Source: Verrucomicrobiales bacterium (GTDB taxonomy: Bacteria > Verrucomicrobiota > Verrucomicrobiae > Limisphaerales > UBA9464). From it: a stretch of 10,043 nucleotides of DNA. The stretch lies in assembly GCA_005789375.1 (NCBI GenBank), contig SXXZ01000056.1:1-10043 (forward strand), read 5' to 3'. Of this stretch, positions 1 through 6,137 are shown piece by piece. The notes under the pieces are model-generated. The model did no database searches. It had not been told where the DNA came from and worked only from the letters and a program-made list of their open reading frames with translations. Position numbers and translations under genes: made by a program. Numbering within the stretch: the first letter of the stretch is position 1; each line of letters starts with the position of its first letter.

Positions 1-666
1 CACGTCGGATCGGTGCAGGAACTCCGAGAGGGGGACTCCCGTGAGTTCTTCCAAACGCGAGCTGGCGTAGTGGAAGGACATGTCACTCCGTTGGTTGAAA
101 ATCACCCCGGGCCAGCGTCGCATCAGGTTGTCGACTTGCGCTTCGGCTTGCAGCAACCGGAGACGCAGACGCTGGTTTGCCTCGCCGCCGCGACCCGCGG
201 TCGGCCAAGACTCCTCCTCGAGGCGAGGTCGCGGGGGGACCGAGGATTCGATGTGAGCAAAAAGTCCGCCGGGGCTGCGCCCCCCGGTGAGGCGGATCCA
301 CCCGTCGGGCTGATCGGGAGGGCCTGGTAATTCTTGGGTTCGAAATTCAGCCGCCGATTCGGTCCAGGCCCGGATTCCTGGCTCCCACTCTGGGCGGCGG
401 TGGCTCAGTACTTGGCACCAGTCGCGCCCAATGAGTCCCACGGATGTTTCTTCCAACCATTCGGCCAAGGGCTCGTTCACCGAGAGGATGTGCCCTTGCG
501 GATTCAGCACGGCCAATCCTCCGATCAACCAGCCGGAGCCGGGATGAGGAACCACTGTTTCCGTGGGCAAGGGTTGCATCTGGGAAGCGATCGGTACGAG
601 CAGCCTTAGATTAAGGGGATGTTTGCCGATTGTCAGCCATTCAGATGTTTGCCGGACCCACTTCAT
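1..666 (-). CDS. PAS-domain signalling protein, N-terminal part (probable sensor kinase), cut by left edge
   Basis: Reading the minus strand from ATG at 666-664 gives 222 codons to the window edge with no stop. AGGAG at 678-674 lies 7 nt before the ATG and fixes the start. There is no signal peptide or clear membrane segment, so this part looks cytoplasmic. Residues ~46-140 resemble a degenerate PAS domain (GWLIGGLAVLNPQGHILSVN, later WLEETSVGLIGRDW). Residues ~164-183 are a Gln/Arg/Leu-rich helical linker. From ~185 a second, more typical PAS begins (WPGVIFNQRSDMSFHYAS, then LEELTGVPLSEFL). PAS domains sense ligands or redox state and usually sit N-terminal to histidine kinase or GGDEF output domains. 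The output domain is outside the window, so 'kinase' is inference. It is transcribed divergently from the anti-sigma-like gene across a 60-bp spacer. Confidence 0.85.
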   Translation of the reverse strand, partial: MKWVRQTSEWLTIGKHPLNLRLLVPIASQMQPLPTETVVPHPGSGWLIGGLAVLNPQGHILSVNEPLAEWLEETSVGLIGRDWCQVLSHRRPEWEPGIRAWTESAAEFRTQELPGPPDQPDGWIRLTGGRSPGGLFAHIESSVPPRPRLEEESWPTAGRGGEANQRLRLRLLQAEAQVDNLMRRWPGVIFNQRSDMSFHYASSRLEELTGVPLSEFLHRSDV

Positions 667-673
667 GGGAAAA

Positions 674-678
674 CTCCT
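674..678 (-). promoter_or_regulatory. Ribosome binding site of the PAS protein
   Basis: The minus strand reads AGGAG here, 7 nt upstream of the ATG at 666-664. This is a good Shine-Dalgarno match and decides the start of the edge-truncated PAS gene. The rest of the 60-bp divergent spacer (667-726) holds a near-palindrome, CTTTCCGGGAAG at 686-697, but no promoter that I can place. Confidence 0.6.
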
Positions 679-726
679 AGCGCAACTTTCCGGGAAGACT
701 GGTTTTGACTGACACACGACCACTCA

Positions 727-1287
727 ATGGACTCTCCGCTGAACCAAGACTGGCTGGATGAGGTGGCCCAACGCCGTTTGACGGCCGACGAGGCTGCTCA
801 ATGGCGCCGGCAGTTGTCTGAACGTCCGTCCGAGGCGCGGCGTCTGGAAGAAGAATTGGCGCTGAATCATCTTCTGGATTCCCAGCCCAGGCCGAGAGTT
901 TCTAGCAACTTTACTGCTCGAGTCCTTTCCGACCTTCAGGAATCTCCGGAACAAAAGTCGTGGATTTCCCGATACTGGACTCAGAGCGTGGTCCGAGTTT
1001 CGAATGGGGTTCGGTTTTTTTCGGGGGTAGCCGGTCGAATTTGGGCGCACTCGATCCCCATTGTTGTAGCCGTGGTTTGCGTGGCGATTCCCCTCAACTG
1101 GGGTTGGCAACGGGTTCAGGTCCATCGGCATGGAACGATGGCTCGAACGGCGGCCGAGTTGTCGGTCGCTGCCGCGATGCCAGGGGTGGCTGTTCTGCAG
1201 GATTTCGAGGCGGTTCAACTTTTGGAGACCCGCTCCGCCCCCGACGATGTGACGCTCATGCAGGCCCTCCGCGAGGACGTTCCATGA
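727..1287 (+). CDS. Small single-pass membrane protein resembling anti-sigma factors
   Basis: 186 aa. An in-frame stop at 706-708 leaves ATG 727 as the first usual start; no strong Shine-Dalgarno precedes it. Residues 7-55 are a charged helical segment (WLDEVAQRRLTADEAAQWRR, then EARRLEEELALNHLL). The pattern 'W/LD..L.G.LT.EE...', followed by a P-R-P-x-V-x-x-N-F-T-A-R-V-L stretch at 54-67, is what short verrucomicrobial anti-sigma-like proteins show. A hydrophobic segment at ~105-127 should cross the membrane once, leaving ~60 residues outside, including LQDFEAVQLL at 157-166. There is no zinc-binding HxxxCxxC motif, so it is not a classical zf-HC2 anti-sigma factor. Its stop overlaps the next ATG (ATGA), so it is probably co-translated with the DUF3106 gene. 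No ECF sigma gene is visible beside it: its upstream neighbour is the divergent PAS protein. The regulator role is inference. Confidence 0.65.
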   Translation: MDSPLNQDWLDEVAQRRLTADEAAQWRRQLSERPSEARRLEEELALNHLLDSQPRPRVSSNFTARVLSDLQESPEQKSWISRYWTQSVVRVSNGVRFFSGVAGRIWAHSIPIVVAVVCVAIPLNWGWQRVQVHRHGTMARTAAELSVAAAMPGVAVLQDFEAVQLLETRSAPDDVTLMQALREDVP

Positions 1288-1310
1288 GACTGCCCAAAGA
1301 GGTTCTATGA
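1284..1310 (+). CDS. 8-codon mini-ORF (MRLPKEVL), possible coupling leader
   Basis: ATG 1284-1286 overlaps the stop of the upstream gene (ATGA). GAGGA at 1273-1277 lies 6 nt before it. The frame closes at TGA 1308-1310, which itself overlaps the ATG of the DUF3106 gene (1307-1309). The encoded peptide MRLPKEVL is almost the same as the N-terminus of the next protein (MRLPTEIL), because the DNA is an imperfect tandem duplication. It may be translated and pass ribosomes on by stop/start reinitiation, or it may be a silent by-product of the duplication. Translation is not proven. Confidence 0.35.
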   Translation: MRLPKEVL

Positions 1311-1329
1311 GGTTGCCCACGGAGATTCT
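1284..1329 (+). repeat. Imperfect 23-bp tandem duplication of a translation start region
   Basis: Unit 1 (1284-1306) and unit 2 (1307-1329) agree at 18 of 23 positions. Both begin ATGAG and end with a GAG followed by g/a-TTCT. Each unit carries a purine-rich GAGG/GAGA element just before its end, so the first unit supplies AGAGG (1298-1302) 4 nt before the second ATG. Because 23 is not a multiple of three, the two ATGs lie in different frames. Confidence 0.8.
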
Positions 1330-2530
1330 GTTGCAGAGGTCCAAGGAGGGTTTCGTCCAGTTGTCTTTGGCCAACGCGCCCTTCAGACCACTCTTGCCAC
1401 TCTTGCGAATTGGAGGTCTTTGGGTGATGGGTTTTCTGGTCGTGACTTCGACGGGAGTTCCTGTGGCATTGGGGCAGTCTTTAGATCCTCAATCCAATTC
1501 TGGGCAATCGGTTGTTCAGCAGGGTGTTCAGCAAGGTGTTCAGCAATCAGTGCGTCCCCAGACCACTCGTGAGACGACCCGTGAAACCACTCGTGAGATA
1601 AACACCGCTCCTTCGGTTCCGCATCCTTTGGGGGTATCCAAAACACCTCAGGTTCGATCGGGTCCACCCCTGCCTCAACAGGCCACCTTGCCTCCGGTGC
1701 CCAAGGTTCGGACCCCCACCGACCGTTTTCGGGAACTCTTGGCCGCCAACCTAGAACAACGGGAGACCTTGTTGTCGCGAAAGACTCCCGCGGCCCGAAC
1801 GCTCATCGAGGCCAAGCTTCGGGAGTTCGGGGCTCTCCGCCCCGACGAGCGTGAGATTCGTCTGCGTTTGGCTCAGTTTCAGGATTCCTTGCGAACCCTG
1901 CTGCCAGTGCCTCCTACAGAGCGAGGCCCCTTGATGGCCGTGGTGCCTGAGGAAGACCTTCCCTGGATCGAGGAGCGCTTAGCCGCCTGGGATTTGCTCC
2001 CCGAGGCCGAGCGGCGCGATGTTCTCGAAAGTGAGCGACGCCTGTCGTGGTTCGTCCGCCAAGCCGAGGTGTCCTCAGATCGCCAGCGCGTCGAAGCCTA
2101 TATGGCCACTCTCTCACCGTCCGCCCAGCAGGTAGCCCGTGAGCAAATGGAGAGATGGTTGGCTCTGCCCTTGGCCGAACGGAGCCGGAAGGCAGCCGCC
2201 TTTTCGCGGTTCTTTGACCTCACGGTCGACGAGCGTCAGGCCGCCTTGGGTACCCTATCTCAAACCGAGCGCCATCAAATGGAACAGGCCTTGAGCGACT
2301 TTGCCGCTCTGACGCCCGATGCTCGAGAGCGGTGTGTGCGTGGGTTCCAGAAATTCGAGGCCTTGAGCCCTGCCGACCGGGAGCAGTTCCTGCGGAGGGC
2401 GGAGCGCTGGAAGGCCATGAGTCCCAATGATCGCGCTGCCTGGCGTCGTTTGGTCGAAAAAGCCCTCACCTCGCCTCGGAAGCCACCGTTCCCCGCCGAA
2501 GAGACGATGCTGGCTTCTCCTCCTCGGTGA
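1307..2530 (+). CDS. Secreted DUF3106 protein
   Basis: 407 aa from ATG 1307, with AGAGG 4 nt upstream and an ATGA overlap with the mini-ORF. An N-terminal region of ~33 residues precedes a hydrophobic stretch (~residues 27-55, ending GVPVALGQS), which suggests a signal peptide or anchor with an unusually long n-region; Met41 could be an alternative start. Next comes a low-complexity Pro/Gln/Thr linker with VQQG and TTRE repeats (residues 70-97). From ~140 onward the protein is charged and helical. The stretch ~265-390 shows repeated motifs of the form F..LSP.(D/E)R..FL...ERW..MSP.(D/E)R..WR.LV, the signature of DUF3106 (examples: FEALSPADREQFLRRAERW and WKAMSPNDRAAWRRLV). The segment ~140-250 (LREFGALRPDEREIRLR, then LAAWDLLPEAERRDVL) looks like a divergent copy of the same pattern. 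The biochemical function of DUF3106 is unknown. Co-translation with the anti-sigma-like protein suggests a shared envelope-linked role (inference). Confidence 0.85.
   Translation: MRLPTEILLQRSKEGFVQLSLANAPFRPLLPLLRIGGLWVMGFLVVTSTGVPVALGQSLDPQSNSGQSVVQQGVQQGVQQSVRPQTTRETTRETTREINTAPSVPHPLGVSKTPQVRSGPPLPQQATLPPVPKVRTPTDRFRELLAANLEQRETLLSRKTPAARTLIEAKLREFGALRPDEREIRLRLAQFQDSLRTLLPVPPTERGPLMAVVPEEDLPWIEERLAAWDLLPEAERRDVLESERRLSWFVRQAEVSSDRQRVEAYMATLSPSAQQVAREQMERWLALPLAERSRKAAAFSRFFDLTVDERQAALGTLSQTERHQMEQALSDFAALTPDARERCVRGFQKFEALSPADREQFLRRAERWKAMSPNDRAAWRRLVEKALTSPRKPPFPAEETMLASPPR
1514..1549 (+). repeat. Three 12-bp repeats encoding VQQG/VQQG/VQQS
   Basis: Units are GTTCAGCAGGGT, GTTCAGCAAGGT and GTTCAGCAATCA, in frame inside the linker of the DUF3106 protein. 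The near-identity at DNA level points to recent slippage or expansion rather than convergent codon choice. Confidence 0.85.
1562..1597 (+). repeat. Three 12-bp repeats encoding TTRE
   Basis: Units ACCACTCGTGAG, ACGACCCGTGAA and ACCACTCGTGAG are in frame 12 nt after the VQQG repeats. Outer units 1 and 3 are identical, the middle one differs at three wobble positions. The linker thus contains two independent short in-frame expansions. Confidence 0.85.
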
Positions 2531-2664
2531 CCCCTGAGTGGCCGAAAACCCCAACCTCACCCAAGCACCTCCGAGGTAGGGCGATTTCTCCGAAAGCGCC
2601 ACGTCCACAGACACTGCCCCCCATTCCCTGAACGGGTTCTCGACTTCGCTGTCGCAACCGGGGG

Positions 2665-2685
2665 CCGCAATTGGATTGCGGTTTT
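2665..2685 (+). terminator. Weak terminator-like or attenuator hairpin before the M50 protease gene
   Basis: CCGCAA (2665-2670), loop TTGGA, TTGCGG (2676-2681), then TTTT (2682-2685). The 6-bp stem and four T's are short for an intrinsic terminator. It lies 134 nt after the DUF3106 stop and only 27 nt before ATG 2713. It could therefore end the upstream transcript or act in the 5' leader of the protease mRNA. The remainder of 2531-2712 shows nothing I can name. Confidence 0.35.
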
Positions 2686-2712
2686 CCTCCGACTGGAGTC
2701 GGGTTCTTCACT

Positions 2713-3582
2713 ATGGACGATGAACCTCCATCCTCCTCCGCAACCCCTCCGGTAATCCCCGGACATTCCTGGCCAGCGCGACCTCCGGTGACGGTGGCAC
2801 CGCCCCCAAAGAAGAAGGGTTTTTGGGGTACGATCGCCCTGCTGGCGGCCACCGTGTTTCAGTTCGGCTCGAAGCTCCTGCTCCTAATGCCGTTCCTGAA
2901 GTTTCTTCCGGTTTTTCTCAAGACGGGCGGGACGATGATCCTGAGCGTGGGAGCTTATGCCCTCTTGTGGGGGTGGAAGTTTGCTTTGGGTTTTGTGGTC
3001 CTCATTTTTGTTCATGAATTGGGCCATCTGGTGGCCGCCCGAAGTCAGGGGCTCCGGGTCGGGGCGCCGGTTTTCATTCCCTTTATGGGTGCTTTCATTG
3101 CGCTCAAAGACGCCCCTCGGAATGCGTGGATCGAGGCCGTGGTGGGCATCGGTGGGCCTATTTTTGGAACGATCGGCGCGGGTATTTGCTACATGATCCA
3201 CGTGGCCACGGGCGATCCCTTTTGGTCGGCCCTGGCCTACTCGGGCTTTACGCTCAACTTGTTCAACATGGCTCCGGTTGGTTTTTTGGATGGAGGCCGG
3301 ATTGTCACTGCGCTGTCTCCTTGGCTGTGGGTGGCGGGCTATGCCCTGATGATTGCCTACCTGGTTTATGAGGCGATGACGCGGGGCTGGATTAGCCCGA
3401 TTCTACTCATGGTGCTGGTCATGGGTTTGCCTCGATTGTTCTCCCTCTTCCGGGCGCGAGATGAGGAGTCGCGGCGTTTCTTTGAAGTCGAGCCTCAGCA
3501 ACGTTGGACGATTGGTATCGCCTACTTTGGCTTGATCGCGCTGCTAGCCTTGGGAATGACCCTCAGCCATGTGCCCTCCTGA
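2713..3582 (+). CDS. Site-2 protease family (M50) membrane zinc metalloprotease
   Basis: 289 aa from ATG 2713; the frame is also open from a TTG at 2671, but that start sits in the hairpin loop and is less likely. GGAG at 2695-2698 is 14 nt upstream of the ATG, rather far. After a Pro-rich cytosolic tail (residues 1-35) come several hydrophobic segments. The active-site helix carries HELGH (H101, E102, H105). The third metal ligand region is NLFNMAPVGFLDGGR (182-196), with Asp193, as in the NxxP...LDG motif of S2P enzymes. M50 proteases cut substrates inside the membrane, classically membrane-bound anti-sigma factors or transcription factors. No PDZ domain is visible, which sets it apart from RseP. 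It is followed directly by an overlapping thioesterase gene. The substrate is unknown; the anti-sigma-like protein at 727 is a speculative candidate by proximity only. Confidence 0.88.
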   Translation: MDDEPPSSSATPPVIPGHSWPARPPVTVAPPPKKKGFWGTIALLAATVFQFGSKLLLLMPFLKFLPVFLKTGGTMILSVGAYALLWGWKFALGFVVLIFVHELGHLVAARSQGLRVGAPVFIPFMGAFIALKDAPRNAWIEAVVGIGGPIFGTIGAGICYMIHVATGDPFWSALAYSGFTLNLFNMAPVGFLDGGRIVTALSPWLWVAGYALMIAYLVYEAMTRGWISPILLMVLVMGLPRLFSLFRARDEESRRFFEVEPQQRWTIGIAYFGLIALLALGMTLSHVPS

Positions 3583-4078
3583 GCGCGCTGAAAAAGAGGG
3601 CTCTTGGAAAAGCCTGCCCGTCACCCGGGGTTGCTTTGTCTGTGGGATCGACAATCCCGTCGGGCTTGGGTTGACCCTTCTCAGCGAGGGTCGCGGCGTG
3701 GAGGTCTTGGTTCAGTTCCGTGATGAACACTGTGGGTTCACCGGCGTGGTGCATGGCGGGTTGATCTCCACGGTGTTGGATGAGGTCATGGCTTGGGTGA
3801 TTGGTGTGAACACACGCTCGTTTGCCTTCGCGGCCGAGTTGAACGTGCGGTTCCTGCGATCGGTGCCCCCCGGAGTCCCTTTGAAGGTCCGTGCCGAACT
3901 AACGGCCAATCGTCGGGGGCGACTTTTCCTGACTCGCGGGGATGTCTTGGGGTCCGATGGTGTTGTTTATGCCGAGGCCACCGGCAAGTTTCTGCCCATT
4001 CCCTCGGAACGGCAGTCAGCGATGCTGGCAGACTTTGTGGGGGACCCGTCGCCCTGGATTGCCAAGCCGGCGGTCTAA
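3569..4078 (+). CDS. PaaI-like hotdog-fold thioesterase
   Basis: 169 aa. ATG 3569 overlaps the end of the protease gene by 14 nt, which implies coupled translation. The N-terminus has GCFVCGIDNPVGLGL (residues 21-35) with Cys22 and Cys25, a common lead-in of this subfamily. The core hotdog motif G.VHGGLISTVLDEVM follows, with His62-Gly-Gly and acidic Asp71/Glu72 on the central helix, the usual catalytic region of PaaI-type acyl-CoA thioesterases. The C-terminal part (FAAELNVRFLRSVPPGVPL, then LEVRAEL-like KVRAELTANRRGRLFL) fits the remaining strands. Length is normal for the family. It probably hydrolyses an acyl-CoA thioester in the cytoplasm; the substrate cannot be told from sequence. Confidence 0.85.
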   Translation: MCPPERAEKEGSWKSLPVTRGCFVCGIDNPVGLGLTLLSEGRGVEVLVQFRDEHCGFTGVVHGGLISTVLDEVMAWVIGVNTRSFAFAAELNVRFLRSVPPGVPLKVRAELTANRRGRLFLTRGDVLGSDGVVYAEATGKFLPIPSERQSAMLADFVGDPSPWIAKPAV

Positions 4079-4086
4079 TCGGGGTG

Positions 4087-4106
4087 CTGGGAATTTAAGA
4101 TTCCAG
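4087..4106. terminator. Hairpin between convergent genes
   Basis: CTGG-G-AAT (4087-4094), loop, ATTCCAG (4100-4106): a 7-bp stem with one bulged G, in the 33-bp gap between the thioesterase stop (4078) and the desulfurase stop (4112). The location fits a shared terminator, but there is no T-tract on either side. Confidence 0.35.
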
Positions 4107-4111
4107 CGGGG

Positions 4112-5257
4112 TCACCCGCGGCAGCGATCGATGAGGGTGGGGAGCAGGCTTTCTACCCGGGCTACTTCTTCTTCGGTGGATTCTCGGCCGAGCGAGAAAC
4201 GGACTAGGGCTTTGGCGCGAGACTCGGGCACGCCCATGGCCCGGAGCACATGGCTGGGTTCGACAGATCCGGCCGTGCACGCGGAACCGCTGGAGGCGTA
4301 AACGCCTTCCAGATCTAGGTTGGCCAAGAGGGAGATGCTGTCGGTGCCTTCGACCGAGAAAGCCAGGGTATTGGGTAGGCGATTTTCTGGGCATCCGTGG
4401 CGTTCGACGCCTGGAAGGGAAGTCACGGTCCGGGCCAGACGTTCGGTCCAGGCTCTCAATGAGTCCGTCGGGAAAACCGGTTGAAGGACGAGGGTTTCGA
4501 AGGCGCTCACCAGACCGGCTACGGCGGTTAAGTTCTCGGTGCCACCGCGTCGTTCGTTTTCTTGGGCTCCGCCATGTTGCGTGGGATGTGGGAGCAGGGG
4601 AGAGCGGATGAACAGTGCACCGGCCCCCTTGGGCCCATGGAACTTGTGAGCGCACACCGACACTAGGTCGGCCTCGAATTGGTCGATGCGCTCGAAGGGT
4701 AGTTTTCCGAAGGCTTGGACGGCGTCGGTGTGAAAGAGTACGCCCCGTTCGCGGCACAAGCGACCGATCTCGGCTACGGGTTGAAGGGTGCCGGTCTCGT
4801 TGTTGGCAGCCATGATCGAGACCAGAGCGGTGTCGGGGCGAAGAGCTTGGGCCACGGCCTCAGGGGAGACGCGGCCGTGGTGATTCACCGGCACTAGCGT
4901 GAGGGTGAACCCTTCGTGGGCTTCGAGGTGTTTCAACGCGTGCAGTACTGCGTGATGCTCCACGGGTGAGACTACCAGGTGGCGGTAACCTTGGGCCCCT
5001 CGGAGGCGGGCTGTTCCAAGCACGGCCAGGTTGTTGGATTCGGTTCCGCCACTGGTGAAAATCACTTCGCTGGGCCTGCATTTCCAGGCTCCGGCCAATC
5101 GGTAGCGGAATTCGTCCAAAGCCGCTCGGGCTCGGCGTCCGACGGCGTGAACGCTGGAAGGGTTGCCCCAAACGTTCTCCAGGTACGGTTCCATCGCCTG
5201 CCGGACTTGGTGGTCCAGAGGCGTGGTGGCGTTGTAGTCCCAATAGATGGGATTCAC
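4112..5257 (-). CDS. Cysteine desulfurase, NifS/IscS type
   Basis: 381 aa, full length for the family. It is a PLP enzyme that removes sulfur from L-cysteine, giving alanine and a persulfide used for Fe-S clusters and tRNA thiolation. Visible family residues: YWDYNATTPLD near the N-terminus, GNPSSVH (31-37), TSGGTESNN (68-76), the PLP-stacking His in VEHHAV (101-102), Asp178 and Gln181 in HTDAVQAFGK, the PLP lysine Lys205 in CAHKFHGPKG, GGAQENERRGGTEN (229-242), and the catalytic cysteine Cys327 in SSGSACTAGS. The start is GTG at 5257-5255: no ATG, GTG or TTG lies between it and the in-frame stop of the gene before. No Shine-Dalgarno is evident. It lies 51 nt downstream of the DUF1080 gene on the same strand. 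No iscU or suf scaffold gene is adjacent, so the nifS/iscS choice stays open. Confidence 0.95.
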   Translation of the reverse strand: MNPIYWDYNATTPLDHQVRQAMEPYLENVWGNPSSVHAVGRRARAALDEFRYRLAGAWKCRPSEVIFTSGGTESNNLAVLGTARLRGAQGYRHLVVSPVEHHAVLHALKHLEAHEGFTLTLVPVNHHGRVSPEAVAQALRPDTALVSIMAANNETGTLQPVAEIGRLCRERGVLFHTDAVQAFGKLPFERIDQFEADLVSVCAHKFHGPKGAGALFIRSPLLPHPTQHGGAQENERRGGTENLTAVAGLVSAFETLVLQPVFPTDSLRAWTERLARTVTSLPGVERHGCPENRLPNTLAFSVEGTDSISLLANLDLEGVYASSGSACTAGSVEPSHVLRAMGVPESRAKALVRFSLGRESTEEEVARVESLLPTLIDRCRG

Positions 5258-5288
5258 TCGGATGAGGGAGGGTCGATGGGGAGTTCTG

Positions 5289-5303
5289 TGCGGCCGGGCC
5301 GCA
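5289..5303. repeat. 15-bp GC-rich perfect inverted repeat between DUF1080 and desulfurase genes
   Basis: TGCGGCC-G-GGCCGCA. In the minus-strand transcript it folds as a 6-bp stem with a 3-nt loop, starting 5 nt after the DUF1080 stop. There is no T-tract, so it is not a standard intrinsic terminator. It may mark an mRNA end, a processing site, or an operator for the desulfurase gene. Confidence 0.5.
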
Positions 5304-5308
5304 AATCC

Positions 5309-6016
5309 TCAGAAGGTGCGGATCTTAATATTGCGGAACCACACGTCGTCGCCGTGATCTTGCAGGCAGATGTGACCGCTCGAATTTTTGGCGAAGCCAG
5401 GCATGCCTTTGAATTTGGATTCGGAGATGAGCTTCTGGGTCTCGGAGCCGCCCCACTGGTACTCGACGACTTTCTTTTTGTTGAGCCAGTGCTCGGCCTG
5501 GTTGCCTTTGACTACAATGCGGGCCTTATTCCATTCGCCCACGGGCTTGAGTTCTTTTTCGGTGTTGCAGGCGATGAGGGCGTAGAGCGCGGCGGCGCTG
5601 GTCTTGGGGTTCTTGCCGTCGGCGTGCTTGGATTCGTCGAGGACCTGGTATTCAGGGCCTGTCTCGTAAGAGGCGTTGTGGTCTTCGGTCACGCGATAAA
5701 TGACGCCACTGTTGGCTCCGGGGGAAACTTTCCATTCAAAACGCAGTTCGAAATCACTGAACTTGTCGAGGGTGATGAGGTCGCCGCCGCCCTCTCCGGC
5801 CACGTGCCGCAGGGTTCCGTTTTCGACACGCCAACCTTTGGTGGGGAACGAGGTCGCTTTGTAGCCGCGCCACTGGGAGGTGTCTTTGCCGTCGAAGAGT
5901 TGCTTCCACCCTTCCTTGTCGGACTTCTTGTCTTTCTTGTCGGCTGCCAAGGCGGGTGTGGAGACGAGGACCGTCGCCAGGGCGGCGGACATCACGGAGA
6001 GGAGCACGCGTTTCAT
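5309..6016 (-). CDS. Secreted DUF1080 (3-keto-disaccharide hydrolase) family protein
   Basis: 235 aa from ATG 6016-6014. The frame is open to a TTG at 6061, but the ATG opens directly on a classic signal peptide (MKRVLLSVMSAALATVLV, cleavage after PALA at ~24), so it is preferred. A Lys/Asp-rich linker (25-36) follows. The single DUF1080 jelly-roll domain spans ~36-235: GWKQLFDGKDTSQWRG at 36-51, FELRFEWKVSPGANSGVIYR at 89-108, GPEYQVLDE at 120-128, WNKARIVVKG at 162-171 and a terminal HICLQDHGDDVWFRNIKIR. Domains of this family are laminarinase-like folds; some members hydrolyse 3-keto-glycosides, and many verrucomicrobial and planctomycete genomes carry dozens of copies. It should act in the periplasm or outside. 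It is first in a minus-strand pair with the desulfurase, an odd functional pairing that may be only positional. Confidence 0.9.
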   Translation of the reverse strand: MKRVLLSVMSAALATVLVSTPALAADKKDKKSDKEGWKQLFDGKDTSQWRGYKATSFPTKGWRVENGTLRHVAGEGGGDLITLDKFSDFELRFEWKVSPGANSGVIYRVTEDHNASYETGPEYQVLDESKHADGKNPKTSAAALYALIACNTEKELKPVGEWNKARIVVKGNQAEHWLNKKKVVEYQWGGSETQKLISESKFKGMPGFAKNSSGHICLQDHGDDVWFRNIKIRTF

Positions 6017-6030
6017 GGTTTGATGGAATA

Positions 6031-6070
6031 CAACGGTGCGTCGCCGATGACTTGTCGGCAAGTACCGTTG
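6031..6070 (-). promoter_or_regulatory. Structured 5' leader hairpin of the DUF1080 gene
   Basis: Outer perfect 7-bp inverted repeat CAACGGT (6031-6037) / ACCGTTG (6064-6070). Inside it two helices compete: GCCGA/TCGGC (6043-6047 with 6055-6059) and ACTTG/CAAGT (6050-6054 with 6059-6063); they share bases, so only one can form at a time. The structure ends 14 nt before ATG 6016. It could be an mRNA leader switch or a DNA operator. No known riboswitch consensus was recognised. Confidence 0.4.
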
Positions 6071-6137
6071 CTAGTGCCGGAATCAGAAAAGGGTTTCCAA
6101 GAGCTTTTGGACGGCCTGGGAGGGGACAGGTGTACGA

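Noticed and set aside
13..609. Plus-strand open frames of 105 and 91 codons at the left edge
   Set aside because: They are shadows of the minus-strand PAS protein, which is open across all 222 codons, has a good AGGAG site and shows PAS motifs.
705..710. TTGACT as a -35 promoter box for the anti-sigma-like gene
   Set aside because: A matching -10 box would fall inside the gene at about 728-733, so it cannot serve the ATG at 727.
724..1374. 216-codon minus-strand open frame
   Set aside because: It is antisense to the anti-sigma-like gene and the start of the DUF3106 gene, which have coupled starts and coherent protein features.
4095..4757. 220-codon minus-strand frame overlapping the desulfurase
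   Set aside because: Same-strand shadow in another frame: very Arg/Pro/Ser-rich, while the desulfurase frame keeps every catalytic residue.
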